From: Oscillospiraceae bacterium
GTDB taxonomy: Bacteria > Bacillota > Clostridia > Oscillospirales > UBA929
Direction: 5' to 3'
Assembly (NCBI GenBank): GCA_009777475.1
Contig: WRLU01000014.1
Coordinates: 1-47,467, forward strand
Length of the DNA: 47,467 nt
Shown here one piece after another: positions 16,563-25,731 of the stretch (its first letter is position 1; each line of letters opens with the position of its first letter). Under the pieces are notes generated by a model, which searched no databases, had not been told where the DNA came from, and saw nothing but the letters and a program-made list of their open reading frames with translations. A program made the position numbers and the translations under genes.

Positions 16563-17479
16563 ACTCTAGCACCTCCTAAAGCTCTTTTTGCGGCAAGCTT
16601 GTTGATGTACGGCACGACCATATTCATAAGAAGTATCGCAAAAGATACCCCTTCCGGAAAATTGCCGTAAAGCCTGATCATCATAGTAAACAATCCGCAG
16701 CCTATGCCGAAAATAATACGTCCGGTATTTGTCTGGGGGGTCGTGGCGTAATCTGTAGCCATGAAAAATGCACCTAAAATTAACCCTCCGCCAAACAGAT
16801 GATACAGCGGGTTCCAATTGTCAAACAACGCTAAGATAAACACAGTTAAGATAAAGGCAACAGGTGTATGCCATTTGACTACACGGCGGACAAGAAGGTA
16901 AATCCCGCCTATGAGAAGGGCAATAACAGAGGTTTCACCCAGGCATCCGCCGCGCATGCCTATAAACATATCCCATATTTCCGGCAAAACACCGTCCGAT
17001 CCGTGCATGACCATAAGGGGTGTTGCGGAGGAGACAGCATCGGCCGGGATTGGCACCCATTTCGTCATAGTTGTTGAAAAAGCTACAAACATGACCACAC
17101 GTGCCGTTATTGCGGGGTTAGCAAAGTTTTTGCCCAAGCCTCCAAAAAGCTGCTTGACTCCGATGATAGCCACTACGCAGCCGATTACCGCTTGCCATAA
17201 GGGTATTTCAACTGGCAAATTAAAGGCAAGCAACATGCCTGTTATAACCGCCGACCAGTCTCTTACGGTGATCGGCTTTTTCATAAGCCTTTGATAGAGC
17301 CACTCTAAGAAAACACAGCTTGCCACACAAACTGCTGTGACAAGGGCGGCCCTTGCGCCGAATATGACGACTGAGGCGATGAATGCCGGGATCAGGGCGA
17401 TTACAACGTCAAGCATAATACGGCCTGATGTAATTTTTTCGTGTATGTGGGGGGAGAAGGATACCATTAATTTATTCAT
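16559..17479 (-). CDS. rnfD: Rnf complex membrane subunit RnfD
   Basis: 306 residues. ATG at 17479 overlaps the rnfC stop (ATGA) and has GGAAGGAAGG-like Shine-Dalgarno sequence in the end of rnfC; a longer frame upstream is less likely. Multiple transmembrane helices, with the covalent flavin site DAVSSATPLMVM (S-x-A-T). RnfD is a core ion-translocating subunit. Confidence 0.94.
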   Translation of the reverse strand: MNKLMVSFSPHIHEKITSGRIMLDVVIALIPAFIASVVIFGARAALVTAVCVASCVFLEWLYQRLMKKPITVRDWSAVITGMLLAFNLPVEIPLWQAVIGCVVAIIGVKQLFGGLGKNFANPAITARVVMFVAFSTTMTKWVPIPADAVSSATPLMVMHGSDGVLPEIWDMFIGMRGGCLGETSVIALLIGGIYLLVRRVVKWHTPVAFILTVFILALFDNWNPLYHLFGGGLILGAFFMATDYATTPQTNTGRIIFGIGCGLFTMMIRLYGNFPEGVSFAILLMNMVVPYINKLAAKRALGGARV

Positions 17480-18774
17480 TTCCTGCCTTCCTTCCATATC
17501 ATTTCTTTTGCAAGCGACATGACCTGCGCCAAAGGCCGTTTGGAGGGACACAGATAGGCGCAGGAGCTACACTCGGCACACATTCCGGCTTTATATTTCT
17601 TCAGCAGTTCAATGTTTTTCATCTCAAAGGCATCTTCTATGAAGGACGGCATAAGCCCCATTGGACATTTGGAAACACAGCGGCCGCACTTAATACAGGC
17701 AGTTGGTTCAACAGGCCGGGCGTCTTTTTCAGAGAGGGCAATCAACGCACCAGTGATCTTTAGGGTGGGCATGGCCAAATTAGGGACGGCCTTACCCATC
17801 ATCGCGCCACCCATAAGAATTTTTTTACAATCCTCTTTCAAGCCTCCGCAAAAGTCAAAAATCGCGCCTATTGGAGTACCAATAGGCGCGATAACATTTT
17901 TGGGAGTGTTTACGGCAGAGCCATCCACGGTCACGCACCTGGAAACTAAGGGCATGCCTGTTTTTATATACTGGGCGAATACCGCAACGGTTGTGCAGTT
18001 GATGACAACACAGCCAACATCCGGGAGGCGTCTGCCCTCTGGCACAATCCTGCCTGTTACATTGTAAACAAGAATCTTCCTTTCGCCCTGGGGGTAATTG
18101 GCGGGCAACACACGAACACTTATGCCCGGAAGAGCCATTGTAAGCCCCTGTAGCTTTTTGATTGCTTCGGGCTTGTTGTTTTCTATGCAGATAAGTATTT
18201 TACCGGGATCCAAGTATTGTTGCATCAACAACGCACCATCAACAACGTCTTGTGCGTTGTCAAGCATTGTTCTGGTGTCTGTCGTGATATAGGGCTCGCA
18301 CTCCGCGCCATTGATCAATATGTAGTCAAGCTTGACCGAGGCTTTTAGGGTGAGCTTGTGCGAGGTAGGGTAGCCTCCTCCGCCCAGGCCGATAACCCCG
18401 CTGTCTTGCACCGCCACTAGGAACTGCTCTAAGGCTTTGACCTTGGGGGGGGTTATGCCGCTAAAAATGGACTGCTTGCCGTCTGAGGTAATCGTGACTG
18501 AAACTGCTTCTTTCCCTGTGTTTGGGTCAATTTCGGAAATGCTTTTAACTACTCCCGAAATACTTGCGTGAACGGGGGATGATCTTGCGCCATTGGCCAC
18601 GCCCACTACCTGCCCAACGGCAACACTATCCCCAGGGCTTACAGCGAGCCTTGCAGGGTCGCCGGCAATTTCCTTCATATTAAGGGTGACTTCAGGAGGT
18701 GTTGGGATGGCTTCAGGCCTGTTGCCTGCCGTATTCTTAAAATGGGGTATCGGCAAACCGCATATTTTTTTCAC
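17476..18774 (-). CDS. rnfC: Rnf complex NADH/FMN subunit RnfC
   Basis: 432 residues. The N-terminal domain is followed by the FMN/NADH-binding region with GLGGGGYPTSHKL, an SLBB-like segment, and two 4Fe-4S motifs near the C-terminus (CIKCGRCVSKCP and CAECSSCAYLCP). RnfC is the peripheral NADH-interacting subunit. The start is GTG at 18774 with AAAGGAG upstream. It is the first gene of the complete rnfCDGEAB set, the usual clostridial order, behind a consensus promoter. Confidence 0.95.
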   Translation of the reverse strand: MKKICGLPIPHFKNTAGNRPEAIPTPPEVTLNMKEIAGDPARLAVSPGDSVAVGQVVGVANGARSSPVHASISGVVKSISEIDPNTGKEAVSVTITSDGKQSIFSGITPPKVKALEQFLVAVQDSGVIGLGGGGYPTSHKLTLKASVKLDYILINGAECEPYITTDTRTMLDNAQDVVDGALLMQQYLDPGKILICIENNKPEAIKKLQGLTMALPGISVRVLPANYPQGERKILVYNVTGRIVPEGRRLPDVGCVVINCTTVAVFAQYIKTGMPLVSRCVTVDGSAVNTPKNVIAPIGTPIGAIFDFCGGLKEDCKKILMGGAMMGKAVPNLAMPTLKITGALIALSEKDARPVEPTACIKCGRCVSKCPMGLMPSFIEDAFEMKNIELLKKYKAGMCAECSSCAYLCPSKRPLAQVMSLAKEMIWKEGRK

Positions 18775-18836
18775 CCTAGCATCATCTCCTTTGAATAGTT
18801 CACAGCATTTTTAATAATGCCCCACCACAGGACACC

Positions 18837-18865
18837 AGTATATCAAACCCAAAAGGCTCTGTCAA
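18837..18865 (-). promoter_or_regulatory. Sigma-A promoter of the rnf operon
   Basis: On the minus strand TTGACA (18865-18860), exactly 17 nt, TATACT (18842-18837). The leader to the rnfC GTG is about 55 nt. It lies between the end of the glycosyltransferase gene and rnfC, so rnf has its own start site. Confidence 0.82.
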
Positions 18866-18922
18866 GGGTGAAAATTTGTTTTCCGGAGCTGTTGTTTTAT
18901 GGATAATACCGGAATGCAGCAT

Positions 18923-20464
18923 TTACACCAACAGATAAAACACCGCTGACATCACAACAAAAGCTATAATAGGAACGGCAACCCATGGGCGCAGCCTTTT
19001 CCAGCTGGCATGGAGGGTTTCCGAAAGGTGCTGGCACCAGATTCCTATAAATCCTGCCCCCGAGATGAGTGTTGGGGCAATATAGCGGAAATTCATGGTG
19101 CAATGTGCAGGGAACTCAACGTAAAAATACACATAAAACGCAATTTGAACAAACCACAAAGCTGCCAGCGCAAGTCTTGATACGCGGTTCGGGGAAGGTA
19201 TTTTGAATACGGCATAAACCATTGCTAAGAGCGACAGACATACGATTATCAGCTGGGCGATTGCCATAAAGTGCATTAGAATTTCAGGCAATGTATTAAA
19301 AGCCCATTCGCCGAAAAGAGATGTTCTCAATGTTGATGTGGGGAGATTGACGGCAGCTCCCTCCAGGTTTTCTCCCGGGTAAATTTCCGTGAAAAGCCTG
19401 GGGATTGGAAAGGCTATGAAACGGCTGAAAAGGGAAGCGTCCAAGACATGCTGATCGCCGCCCCATTCCGGAACATATCCTAAAGGCAAATCGAATAAAT
19501 AAAGCCTTCTGATTGGGTGCCAAAGCCCTATTGGGAGTGAAATTAAGCCAAAAAGGGCGAATTTGGAGCCCAGTGTAATAAAATTGCTTTTTGATGGCAG
19601 ACCCCACCCGCATCTCCCCTGCCGTAATAGTTTTACTATAAAAACAGTCGCGATGACCGGTGCCAAGGTAAAGGCACTGGTCTTTGTCATAAGGGCAAGA
19701 CCTGTGCATAATGCTAAAACAGCGGTGTTTTTTGAATCAGAGCTTTTCAGCCATTTGAGCAACCATAGAAATGCTGAGGAATAGAGCAAAATAAAAAGCA
19801 TATCGTTGTTGATCATCCCCGAAAGAAGGATGGGGAATGGGTGCAGGGCTACTAAAGCCAACGCCCCGAGCAAAAAACCGTCCTTCAAACGCAAATGCTT
19901 GAATATACGGTAAGCTACCAACATGAAGCAAGAGGAGTAAAACGCCGTTACATATTGCAGGCTTTCATTAATTCTGTCTGGGGTGAAGCTCATGCGTTCG
20001 CCCAATCGGTAAAACAGCCCCAAAATCATATGGTGCAACGGAGGGTGGTAAAATTGACCTGGAGCAGATTGAGGAAGGCTAAATGATCTTGCGAAGTGAT
20101 AGACATAGCCGAAATGACCATCGCCTTCGGGCGTTAAATGCCCGATGTCGTGCTGGCGCACCCCTATGCCTGTGTATAGAACATAAGCAATCCTAACTAA
20201 GAGTCCGATTGCCATAACCAAAGCCGCTGCCCGGCGGTATGTCAGGCGATCATTCATCCAAAGCCAAAATCCAAATGCGGCTACAGCAAACACGCCACCA
20301 ATCACAAGCAAGCGGAGATTATCGGAAAGGAAACCGTGAATTGTGGTATCGATAAACAGCCACATAAACAAAAACACCACGCCGAACACCCAGTATGGGC
20401 TTGAGCCTAACCATCTGCAAAACAGAATAAAACGCTTAAAATTGACGTCAGTTCTTGGACTCAT
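18923..20464 (-). CDS. GT39/PMT-like polytopic membrane glycosyltransferase
   Basis: 513 residues with about eleven hydrophobic helices. The first large loop carries the acidic and His-rich stretch seen in GT-C enzymes of the ArnT/PMT type (RQHDIGHLTPEGDGHFGYV ... FYHPPLHHMILG). These enzymes move sugars from polyprenyl-phosphate carriers to proteins or lipids outside the membrane; the sugar and acceptor are unknown here. ATG at 20464 has GAGGAGG upstream and overlaps the preceding FAD-enzyme gene by 17 nt, so the two are one transcription unit. Confidence 0.8.
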   Translation of the reverse strand: MSPRTDVNFKRFILFCRWLGSSPYWVFGVVFLFMWLFIDTTIHGFLSDNLRLLVIGGVFAVAAFGFWLWMNDRLTYRRAAALVMAIGLLVRIAYVLYTGIGVRQHDIGHLTPEGDGHFGYVYHFARSFSLPQSAPGQFYHPPLHHMILGLFYRLGERMSFTPDRINESLQYVTAFYSSCFMLVAYRIFKHLRLKDGFLLGALALVALHPFPILLSGMINNDMLFILLYSSAFLWLLKWLKSSDSKNTAVLALCTGLALMTKTSAFTLAPVIATVFIVKLLRQGRCGWGLPSKSNFITLGSKFALFGLISLPIGLWHPIRRLYLFDLPLGYVPEWGGDQHVLDASLFSRFIAFPIPRLFTEIYPGENLEGAAVNLPTSTLRTSLFGEWAFNTLPEILMHFMAIAQLIIVCLSLLAMVYAVFKIPSPNRVSRLALAALWFVQIAFYVYFYVEFPAHCTMNFRYIAPTLISGAGFIGIWCQHLSETLHASWKRLRPWVAVPIIAFVVMSAVFYLLV

Positions 20465-22001
20465 GGTAATCCTCCTCGGTGTTCACATTCCATATCGCGC
20501 TTTTGTCCGTGTTGCCGGTTTTAATGCAATTTACGGCTTCAAAGGATGTTGCCATTGAATGATCCATGTTGTTGTAACGATGCTGCCCGTTTCGCCCGAC
20601 ACAATAGAGGTTTGGTATGGTGTCAAGAAATTCGCGTACGCGGTAAAACTCCGGATAACTTCCGAAATAGGCGGGATAGGCCTTCTTGACCCGCTCTCTG
20701 TGCGAGAAAAGAACATCCTTGCCGTTTGCAATGGCACCAATTTTCACGAGCTCTGAGACGGCAAAGCTAATATACTCATCATCAGGCATTCCCCAGGACC
20801 CATCCCCTTCGCGGCAGAAATATTCCAAACCAATCCAAACGGTATTTTCAAAATCCTTGACTAAATAGGGTGACCAGTTGTTGAAAATCTGAATACGCCC
20901 CAAGGCAACAGATGAGTCTTGCACATAAATCCAGCAGTCAGGTGCAATGCCCCCTGCCGAGGGTGCCTTGGTTCCGTTGCGAAGTAAAAACTTATCGGAG
21001 GGAAGAAGCAATCCTACTGTTTGGAAGTCACGGTACGGCAAGTCGCCCGAAATTCGGCTGATGTCACGGGGAGGATCGGTTAATGCCTCGGTTAAATCCT
21101 TTATGGGCATAGATGAAATAAGTATTTCACATGTGAATTCCGAGCCGTCCTGACAAATCACCTTGACCGCAAAACCGTTTTCATCCCGCTCAATCCGGGT
21201 GACCTTTTTCCCGGTATAGATAACGCCGCCGAAATCTGTGATTTTCTCCGCAGCTCTTTCCCAGAGCTGCCCGGGTCCTAATTTGGGGTAGGAAAACTGT
21301 TCAATTAGGGAGGTTTCAACCTTGCGGTTTTTTACCCCGAATATTTTTCCGAGGACATCCTTCAGTACCGCTGAAACAGAAAGTCCCTTTACCCTTTGCG
21401 CACCCCATTCGGCGGAAATTTCACGAGGGTGCCTCCCCCAAAGCTTTTCGGTGTAGCCCTCGAAGAACATGGAGTAGAGTACTCTGCCGAAACGGTTTAT
21501 GTAGAAGCTTTCCAGATTATCCTCCGGCAGCTTTTTTACAGCGGCGGAAAGATAACTAAGCCCGGCGCGCATAGTTGTGAAAATACCCATGCCCTTAATT
21601 GTATTGAGACTTAGGCTTACCGGGTAATCGAAAAATGTGTTTTTGTAGTAAATCCGGCTGATTCGTCTCCGGGTCAGCATAACAAGGTCATTTTCTTCGG
21701 GATCGGCCCCATTGGGATCAATCTGAACCTGGCGTTTCAGCAAAATATCATCGCGAGCAGGGGCACCTTGACCCGGCATCAGCCTTGCCCACCAGTCGGT
21801 TACCCTCTTATCTTTTGAGAAAAAACGGTGACCGCCAATATCCATGCGGCTGCCGTTTGCATTTACCGTTCTGGATATACCGCCCAAGGAGGAGCTTTCC
21901 TCCAGCAGCGTTACCTCATATCCCCCGGCTTGCAACAGCTCGTACCCGGCGGTCAGCCCTGCCGGACCGCAACCTATAACTACAACTTGTTTATTATTCA
22001 T
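20448..22001 (-). CDS. FAD-dependent oxidoreductase, UDP-galactopyranose-mutase/amine-oxidase-like
   Basis: 517 residues. The N-terminal dinucleotide motif VVIGCGPAGLTAGYELLQ is followed by an acidic turn (LLEESSSLGGISRT) and GGHRFFSKD, and the C-terminus has GQHRYNNMDHSMATSFEA, the FAD-closing pattern of this group. Similar proteins sit in glycan or lipid-sugar loci, including NAD(P)-binding mutase-like enzymes. The substrate is unknown. The gene overlaps a membrane glycosyltransferase gene, which supports a role in surface glycan or glycolipid synthesis (inference). Confidence 0.8.
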   Translation of the reverse strand: MNNKQVVVIGCGPAGLTAGYELLQAGGYEVTLLEESSSLGGISRTVNANGSRMDIGGHRFFSKDKRVTDWWARLMPGQGAPARDDILLKRQVQIDPNGADPEENDLVMLTRRRISRIYYKNTFFDYPVSLSLNTIKGMGIFTTMRAGLSYLSAAVKKLPEDNLESFYINRFGRVLYSMFFEGYTEKLWGRHPREISAEWGAQRVKGLSVSAVLKDVLGKIFGVKNRKVETSLIEQFSYPKLGPGQLWERAAEKITDFGGVIYTGKKVTRIERDENGFAVKVICQDGSEFTCEILISSMPIKDLTEALTDPPRDISRISGDLPYRDFQTVGLLLPSDKFLLRNGTKAPSAGGIAPDCWIYVQDSSVALGRIQIFNNWSPYLVKDFENTVWIGLEYFCREGDGSWGMPDDEYISFAVSELVKIGAIANGKDVLFSHRERVKKAYPAYFGSYPEFYRVREFLDTIPNLYCVGRNGQHRYNNMDHSMATSFEAVNCIKTGNTDKSAIWNVNTEEDYHESKN

Positions 22002-22094
22002 TTTATATCCCTACTTTAGCATAGTAATTGTTTGCTGAAACCAAGATACCACAGATTACGGCTGATAGCAACCCATGCTTTTATATCGTATGTG

Positions 22095-22134
22095 AAAAGC
22101 CTCATTTTCCGGCAAGCCGAAAAATGAGGCTTTT
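22095..22134 (-). terminator. Bidirectional terminator-like hairpin
   Basis: AAAAGCCTCATTTT...CCGGC and GCCG...AAAATGAGGCTTTT form a long stem with a very short loop, flanked by A- and T-runs on both sides. It lies 16 nt after the stop of the Ig-repeat gene and upstream of the FAD-enzyme gene, separating the two minus-strand units. Confidence 0.85.
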
Positions 22135-22149
22135 GTGAAGAGGTCTATT

Positions 22150-24411
22150 TTATGAAGCCGAAACAGTAACCAAAACTGCATTGCTTTCTGAGGTTATGTG
22201 AAGAGTGCCGATACTGTTGGTTACCCTTACGAAATAATAGTATGTGCCAGCCGGAGTTGTTGCTGGTATTGCGAGTGTTGCCGTTCCCGCCGAGGAGTTC
22301 ATGGCATCGGTAATTATCTCCGGGTTAGACTTGTTGGTGTCGGTGCATGAGTACCAGCGGTAAGAAAGTGTGCCGCCTCCTGCGGGCGTAGCGGCCACGC
22401 TTATAGAGTCTGCCGTTCCGAAAGTAACACTCTTATTCGCTATTGGCGGTATAGTGGGGCCGTATCCAACAGTCACCTTTGCGGCATTGCTTTCCAACGA
22501 CAAATCAATAGTCCCAATCCTGTTAGTGACCCGGACAAAGTAGTAATAATCCCCGGCAGCAGTGGTATTTGGTATAACCAGTGTTGCGGTGCTTGCCGAT
22601 GCGTTTTGCGCATCAGTAATCATTTGCGGATTTGCCTTGCTTGCATCTGAACAGGAATACCAGCGATAAAGGAGATCCCCTCCGCCTGTAGGAGCGGCAG
22701 TTACACCCAAGGAGCCTGTTTGCCCGAATGTTACAATTCTATCAGTCAAAGGCGTTATGTCCGGGGAGTATCCCAGCGAAACCCTGGCGGCACTGCTTTC
22801 AACAGTTACCTGGTCTTTGCCGTCTTCTGTTCCGGTTACTTTGGCAAAGAAAAAGTAATTCCCCATCGCTAAATCTGTTGGTATTTCAAATATCCTGCTT
22901 GCCGCATCGTCGATTTTAACCGGGTTTTCTTTTTGAGCATTGTCGCATGAATACCATTCATATGAAAGCTCGCCGGTGCTGGTTGCCGTTACAGCAAGAG
23001 TTCCAGATGCGCCGACCTGCAATGTTACATTTTGCGGCTGCTGGCTTATATTTACAATTACGGTTGTTGCAGGAGGTTCAACGCCCGGCGGGCAGAACCA
23101 TGCGTTTAAAACAACATCCTTGCCCCCGCTGTCTTTCCCCCATTGGAGTGCAATTGACCCATTCGCACTCGCGGCAACCCCGGTGTAGCTTGTTCCGGTT
23201 TTACTAGCCTTGGCAGTTGCCTTCAACCGTGCAATAGCAATGTTCTCCTGACCGGCAGTAAGCTTAGGTAGTCCGCCCCATTTATTGCCGGCGGAGTTGA
23301 ATATCTCATACTTTTTGTCAAGCTTAAACACTCCATTCAACATCAATGACTCCGGCGAATCAGACAGCGCGGCACGCGGGGCAAGAGTTATTTCCTGCAC
23401 CCTGCTAACAGGTTTTTTAGCAGTGGCAACTGTCCAAACAGACATAAGGGTCTCATCGGAACCGAGTATATCCCCGATAGGCACGCCTTTCAGCTCGGGC
23501 ATACCCTTTTGGTATAAAGTGATTGTGTCATTTATTTTGACAGACATTCCGGCTTTGGGTTTAATAATTTCTTTTTTATAGTCGGCTTTCAGCTTAGGCT
23601 GTGCGAGCTGACCTGAGGCTGTTACTTTATACGAAGCCCCGGCTGCCTGCGCGCTGCCATCGTTGCCGCCGACAGGGGCAACTCGTATAAGGTAAATGGT
23701 TTTTACAGGCTTTTGCCCTTCCTCAGTAGGCATAACATTTATGCCTTGACCATCCTTGAACCGACCATATCCATTGCCATCGGGATTTTTCTTGTCGGCA
23801 GCAGCCACAGCAATTTGCAGACCGCTGACATCAGCGGCAACAGTTGCTTTCTTTTCGGAAAGAATCCACTGACCCGTGGTTATGGATGTGCTGTCATCGT
23901 AGATAGCGTAGTTGATAGCAAGCTTAGCCGCCTTGGGTCGTCCATTGATTTTCGGGAAAGCAATAATTGTCGCCCCGTCAACAGCCGGGTCACTCCCCGA
24001 TTCCGCTTTTCCCGCTATAGGCTTGGCGGTTTTTTTGTCAACTTCTTTGTCTGAAAGCATGAGAGTCAGGTCCTTTGCCAGCAATTTGCCTAAATTAAAA
24101 GAAGCACCGTTTTGCCACTTAGCCCCGGCATCAAGGCTGAAGGCGGCAACAGTAAACCCGGATGGGGTGGAAACAGTTTCGGCTGCAAGGTCAATAACGG
24201 CACTGCCTTCGTCATATGTATTGGCATCGCCGCTTTGAGTACTGTCTTTAACCGGAGTAGCCGTAACAAGGGAAGGGATACTGCTTGCATAGTCTATATT
24301 GTGATTGTTTTCTACCTCCGTATCTGCTGCCACAGCAACAGACAAGCCCGCAAATGCCAGTGAAAACACCATCACGACCGCCAGACTGAGCGATAACCAT
24401 CTTTGTTTCAT
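22150..24411 (-). CDS. Secreted protein with N-terminal shared module and three Ig-like repeats
   Basis: 753 residues. ATG at 24411 has GGAGGTA 8 nt upstream. The signal peptide runs to about residue 29 (SVAVAA). The expanded form of the shared module occupies about 48-340: FSLDAGAKW, LAKDLTLMLSD, AFPKINGRPKAAKLAINYAI, VKTIYLIRVAP and the closing WTVATAKKPVSRVQ. A spacer of about 110 residues follows, then three tandem Ig-like repeats of about 100 residues (from about 450) with the recurring WYSC...NP and TYYYFVRVTNSIGT patterns. Here the module is near the N-terminus, unlike in the two peptidases. No LPXTG or SLH anchor is seen. An adhesin-like or surface role is inference. Confidence 0.82.
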   Translation of the reverse strand: MKQRWLSLSLAVVMVFSLAFAGLSVAVAADTEVENNHNIDYASSIPSLVTATPVKDSTQSGDANTYDEGSAVIDLAAETVSTPSGFTVAAFSLDAGAKWQNGASFNLGKLLAKDLTLMLSDKEVDKKTAKPIAGKAESGSDPAVDGATIIAFPKINGRPKAAKLAINYAIYDDSTSITTGQWILSEKKATVAADVSGLQIAVAAADKKNPDGNGYGRFKDGQGINVMPTEEGQKPVKTIYLIRVAPVGGNDGSAQAAGASYKVTASGQLAQPKLKADYKKEIIKPKAGMSVKINDTITLYQKGMPELKGVPIGDILGSDETLMSVWTVATAKKPVSRVQEITLAPRAALSDSPESLMLNGVFKLDKKYEIFNSAGNKWGGLPKLTAGQENIAIARLKATAKASKTGTSYTGVAASANGSIALQWGKDSGGKDVVLNAWFCPPGVEPPATTVIVNISQQPQNVTLQVGASGTLAVTATSTGELSYEWYSCDNAQKENPVKIDDAASRIFEIPTDLAMGNYFFFAKVTGTEDGKDQVTVESSAARVSLGYSPDITPLTDRIVTFGQTGSLGVTAAPTGGGDLLYRWYSCSDASKANPQMITDAQNASASTATLVIPNTTAAGDYYYFVRVTNRIGTIDLSLESNAAKVTVGYGPTIPPIANKSVTFGTADSISVAATPAGGGTLSYRWYSCTDTNKSNPEIITDAMNSSAGTATLAIPATTPAGTYYYFVRVTNSIGTLHITSESNAVLVTVSAS

Positions 24412-24511
24412 TTTAAAATACCTCCATCTTATAATTTTTTACTATCCCTGAGCTTACGCGAGTTCCCGGATTTTTCAAACAGGAAAGTCATAAATCAGGC
24501 TAGCAATTAGA

Positions 24512-24540
24512 ACTATATCATACTTCGGGAAATTTTGCAA
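24512..24540 (-). promoter_or_regulatory. Sigma-A promoter of the Ig-repeat protein gene
   Basis: On the minus strand TTGCAA (24540-24535), 17 nt, TATAGT (24517-24512). The leader is about 100 nt. It is divergent from the MORN-gene promoter about 60 nt away. Confidence 0.6.
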
Positions 24541-24600
24541 TAGAAAATTTGATTTATATGTTAGGCCAAAGGTAAAATTCGCCAAATTGTGAGGATTTTC

Positions 24601-24629
24601 TTGACTTTTATTTTCAACGGTGGTATAAT
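24601..24629 (+). promoter_or_regulatory. Sigma-A promoter of the MORN-repeat gene
   Basis: TTGACT (24601-24606), exactly 17 nt, TATAAT (24624-24629). The start codon is at 24672 with GAGGTAGGGG upstream. Confidence 0.82.
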
Positions 24630-24671
24630 TGACAGGCTGTGTTAACGCTTGCAGAAAAGAGGTAGGGGATT

Positions 24672-25703
24672 ATGCTTAAAATTATGTATAAAATTTCGTC
24701 TAGTTTTTGGGGCATTATCGCATTTGCTGTATCTGCTGTTCCAGCAATAATAGGTGTGTTCCCATTCAACACCGAAATAAAATTTTTACTAGTTGGCATT
24801 TCCGCTTCGGCAGTTATAATCTTGGTTATAGTAAAAATTTGTATGAGTTCATATACAGAAGTACCTAAGATTGAAGCCTGCACAGTAGCAGAAGCCAGAT
24901 CAAAATTAAGAGATGCTAAGCTCAGGTTTTCTTCTGATTTCATTGCAAACGATACTGAAGCTATTACTTCTCAAAAACCTATAGCAGGTAATATTATGAA
25001 AAAAGAAGCTATTATATCTGTTGAAATATATTCAGAATTGTGCCGCGAAATTATTGAAAAACAAACATTGAACATAACATCAGAAAATTATAAACATTTA
25101 ATCATTCCTAAGCTGAATGCAAATAATGAATGGCTCAATGGAGAGATTGAAAGAGATATTACATACGAAAACGGAATCACATATCGCGGCGAATATAAAG
25201 ATGGAGTACCTAACGGCAAAGGTGTATTAACATTTGCAAATGAGAATACATACGATGGCGATTTTGTAGATGGAATGCTTACCGGCAAAGGTATATACAC
25301 ATGGGCGGATGGGAAAATATATGAGGGCGATTTTGTAGATGGTAAACGCCACGGCAAGGGTGTATATAAATCGACAAGTGGGAGTACATACAATGGCAAT
25401 TTTGTATGTGATAAATACCAGGGTAAGGGGGTATACACATGGGCGAGTGGGAATAAATACGATGGCGATTGGGTAGATGGTAACCGTCACGGCAAAGGTG
25501 TATTAACATTTGCGGATGGGGATAAATGTGAGTGTTATTATGTAGATGGTTTACGCAATGGTCATTTCACACATTACTATAACGATGGAAAATATGATAT
25601 AGGAACATATAAAGATGGAGAAAGACACGGAACATTTCTTTGCTATGATGAAGCCGGGCAGTTGCTGAGAGAAGAAAAGTATGAAAACGGCAAGCGCAAA
25701 TAA
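24672..25703 (+). CDS. MORN-repeat membrane protein
   Basis: 343 residues. Two hydrophobic helices at the N-terminus (FWGIIAFAVSAVPAIIGVFP and FLLVGISASAVIILVIVKI), a region of about 100 residues without recognised motifs, then about five canonical 23-residue MORN repeats (Y-x-G-D-F-x-D-G-x-x-x-G-K-G-x-Y-T-W-A-x-G) and two degenerate ones (from residue about 167 to the end). The DNA under the repeats is itself a 69-bp tandem repeat. The MORN array would face one side of the membrane as a scaffold; its partner is unknown. The gene is visibly richer in A and T, particularly at third codon positions, than the genes around it, which suggests later acquisition. It converges on pcrA with a 28-nt gap. 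Confidence 0.85.
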   Translation: MLKIMYKISSSFWGIIAFAVSAVPAIIGVFPFNTEIKFLLVGISASAVIILVIVKICMSSYTEVPKIEACTVAEARSKLRDAKLRFSSDFIANDTEAITSQKPIAGNIMKKEAIISVEIYSELCREIIEKQTLNITSENYKHLIIPKLNANNEWLNGEIERDITYENGITYRGEYKDGVPNGKGVLTFANENTYDGDFVDGMLTGKGIYTWADGKIYEGDFVDGKRHGKGVYKSTSGSTYNGNFVCDKYQGKGVYTWASGNKYDGDWVDGNRHGKGVLTFADGDKCECYYVDGLRNGHFTHYYNDGKYDIGTYKDGERHGTFLCYDEAGQLLREEKYENGKRK

Positions 25704-25731
25704 GCCGTGAGATAGGTTTTTTGAGGCAGTA

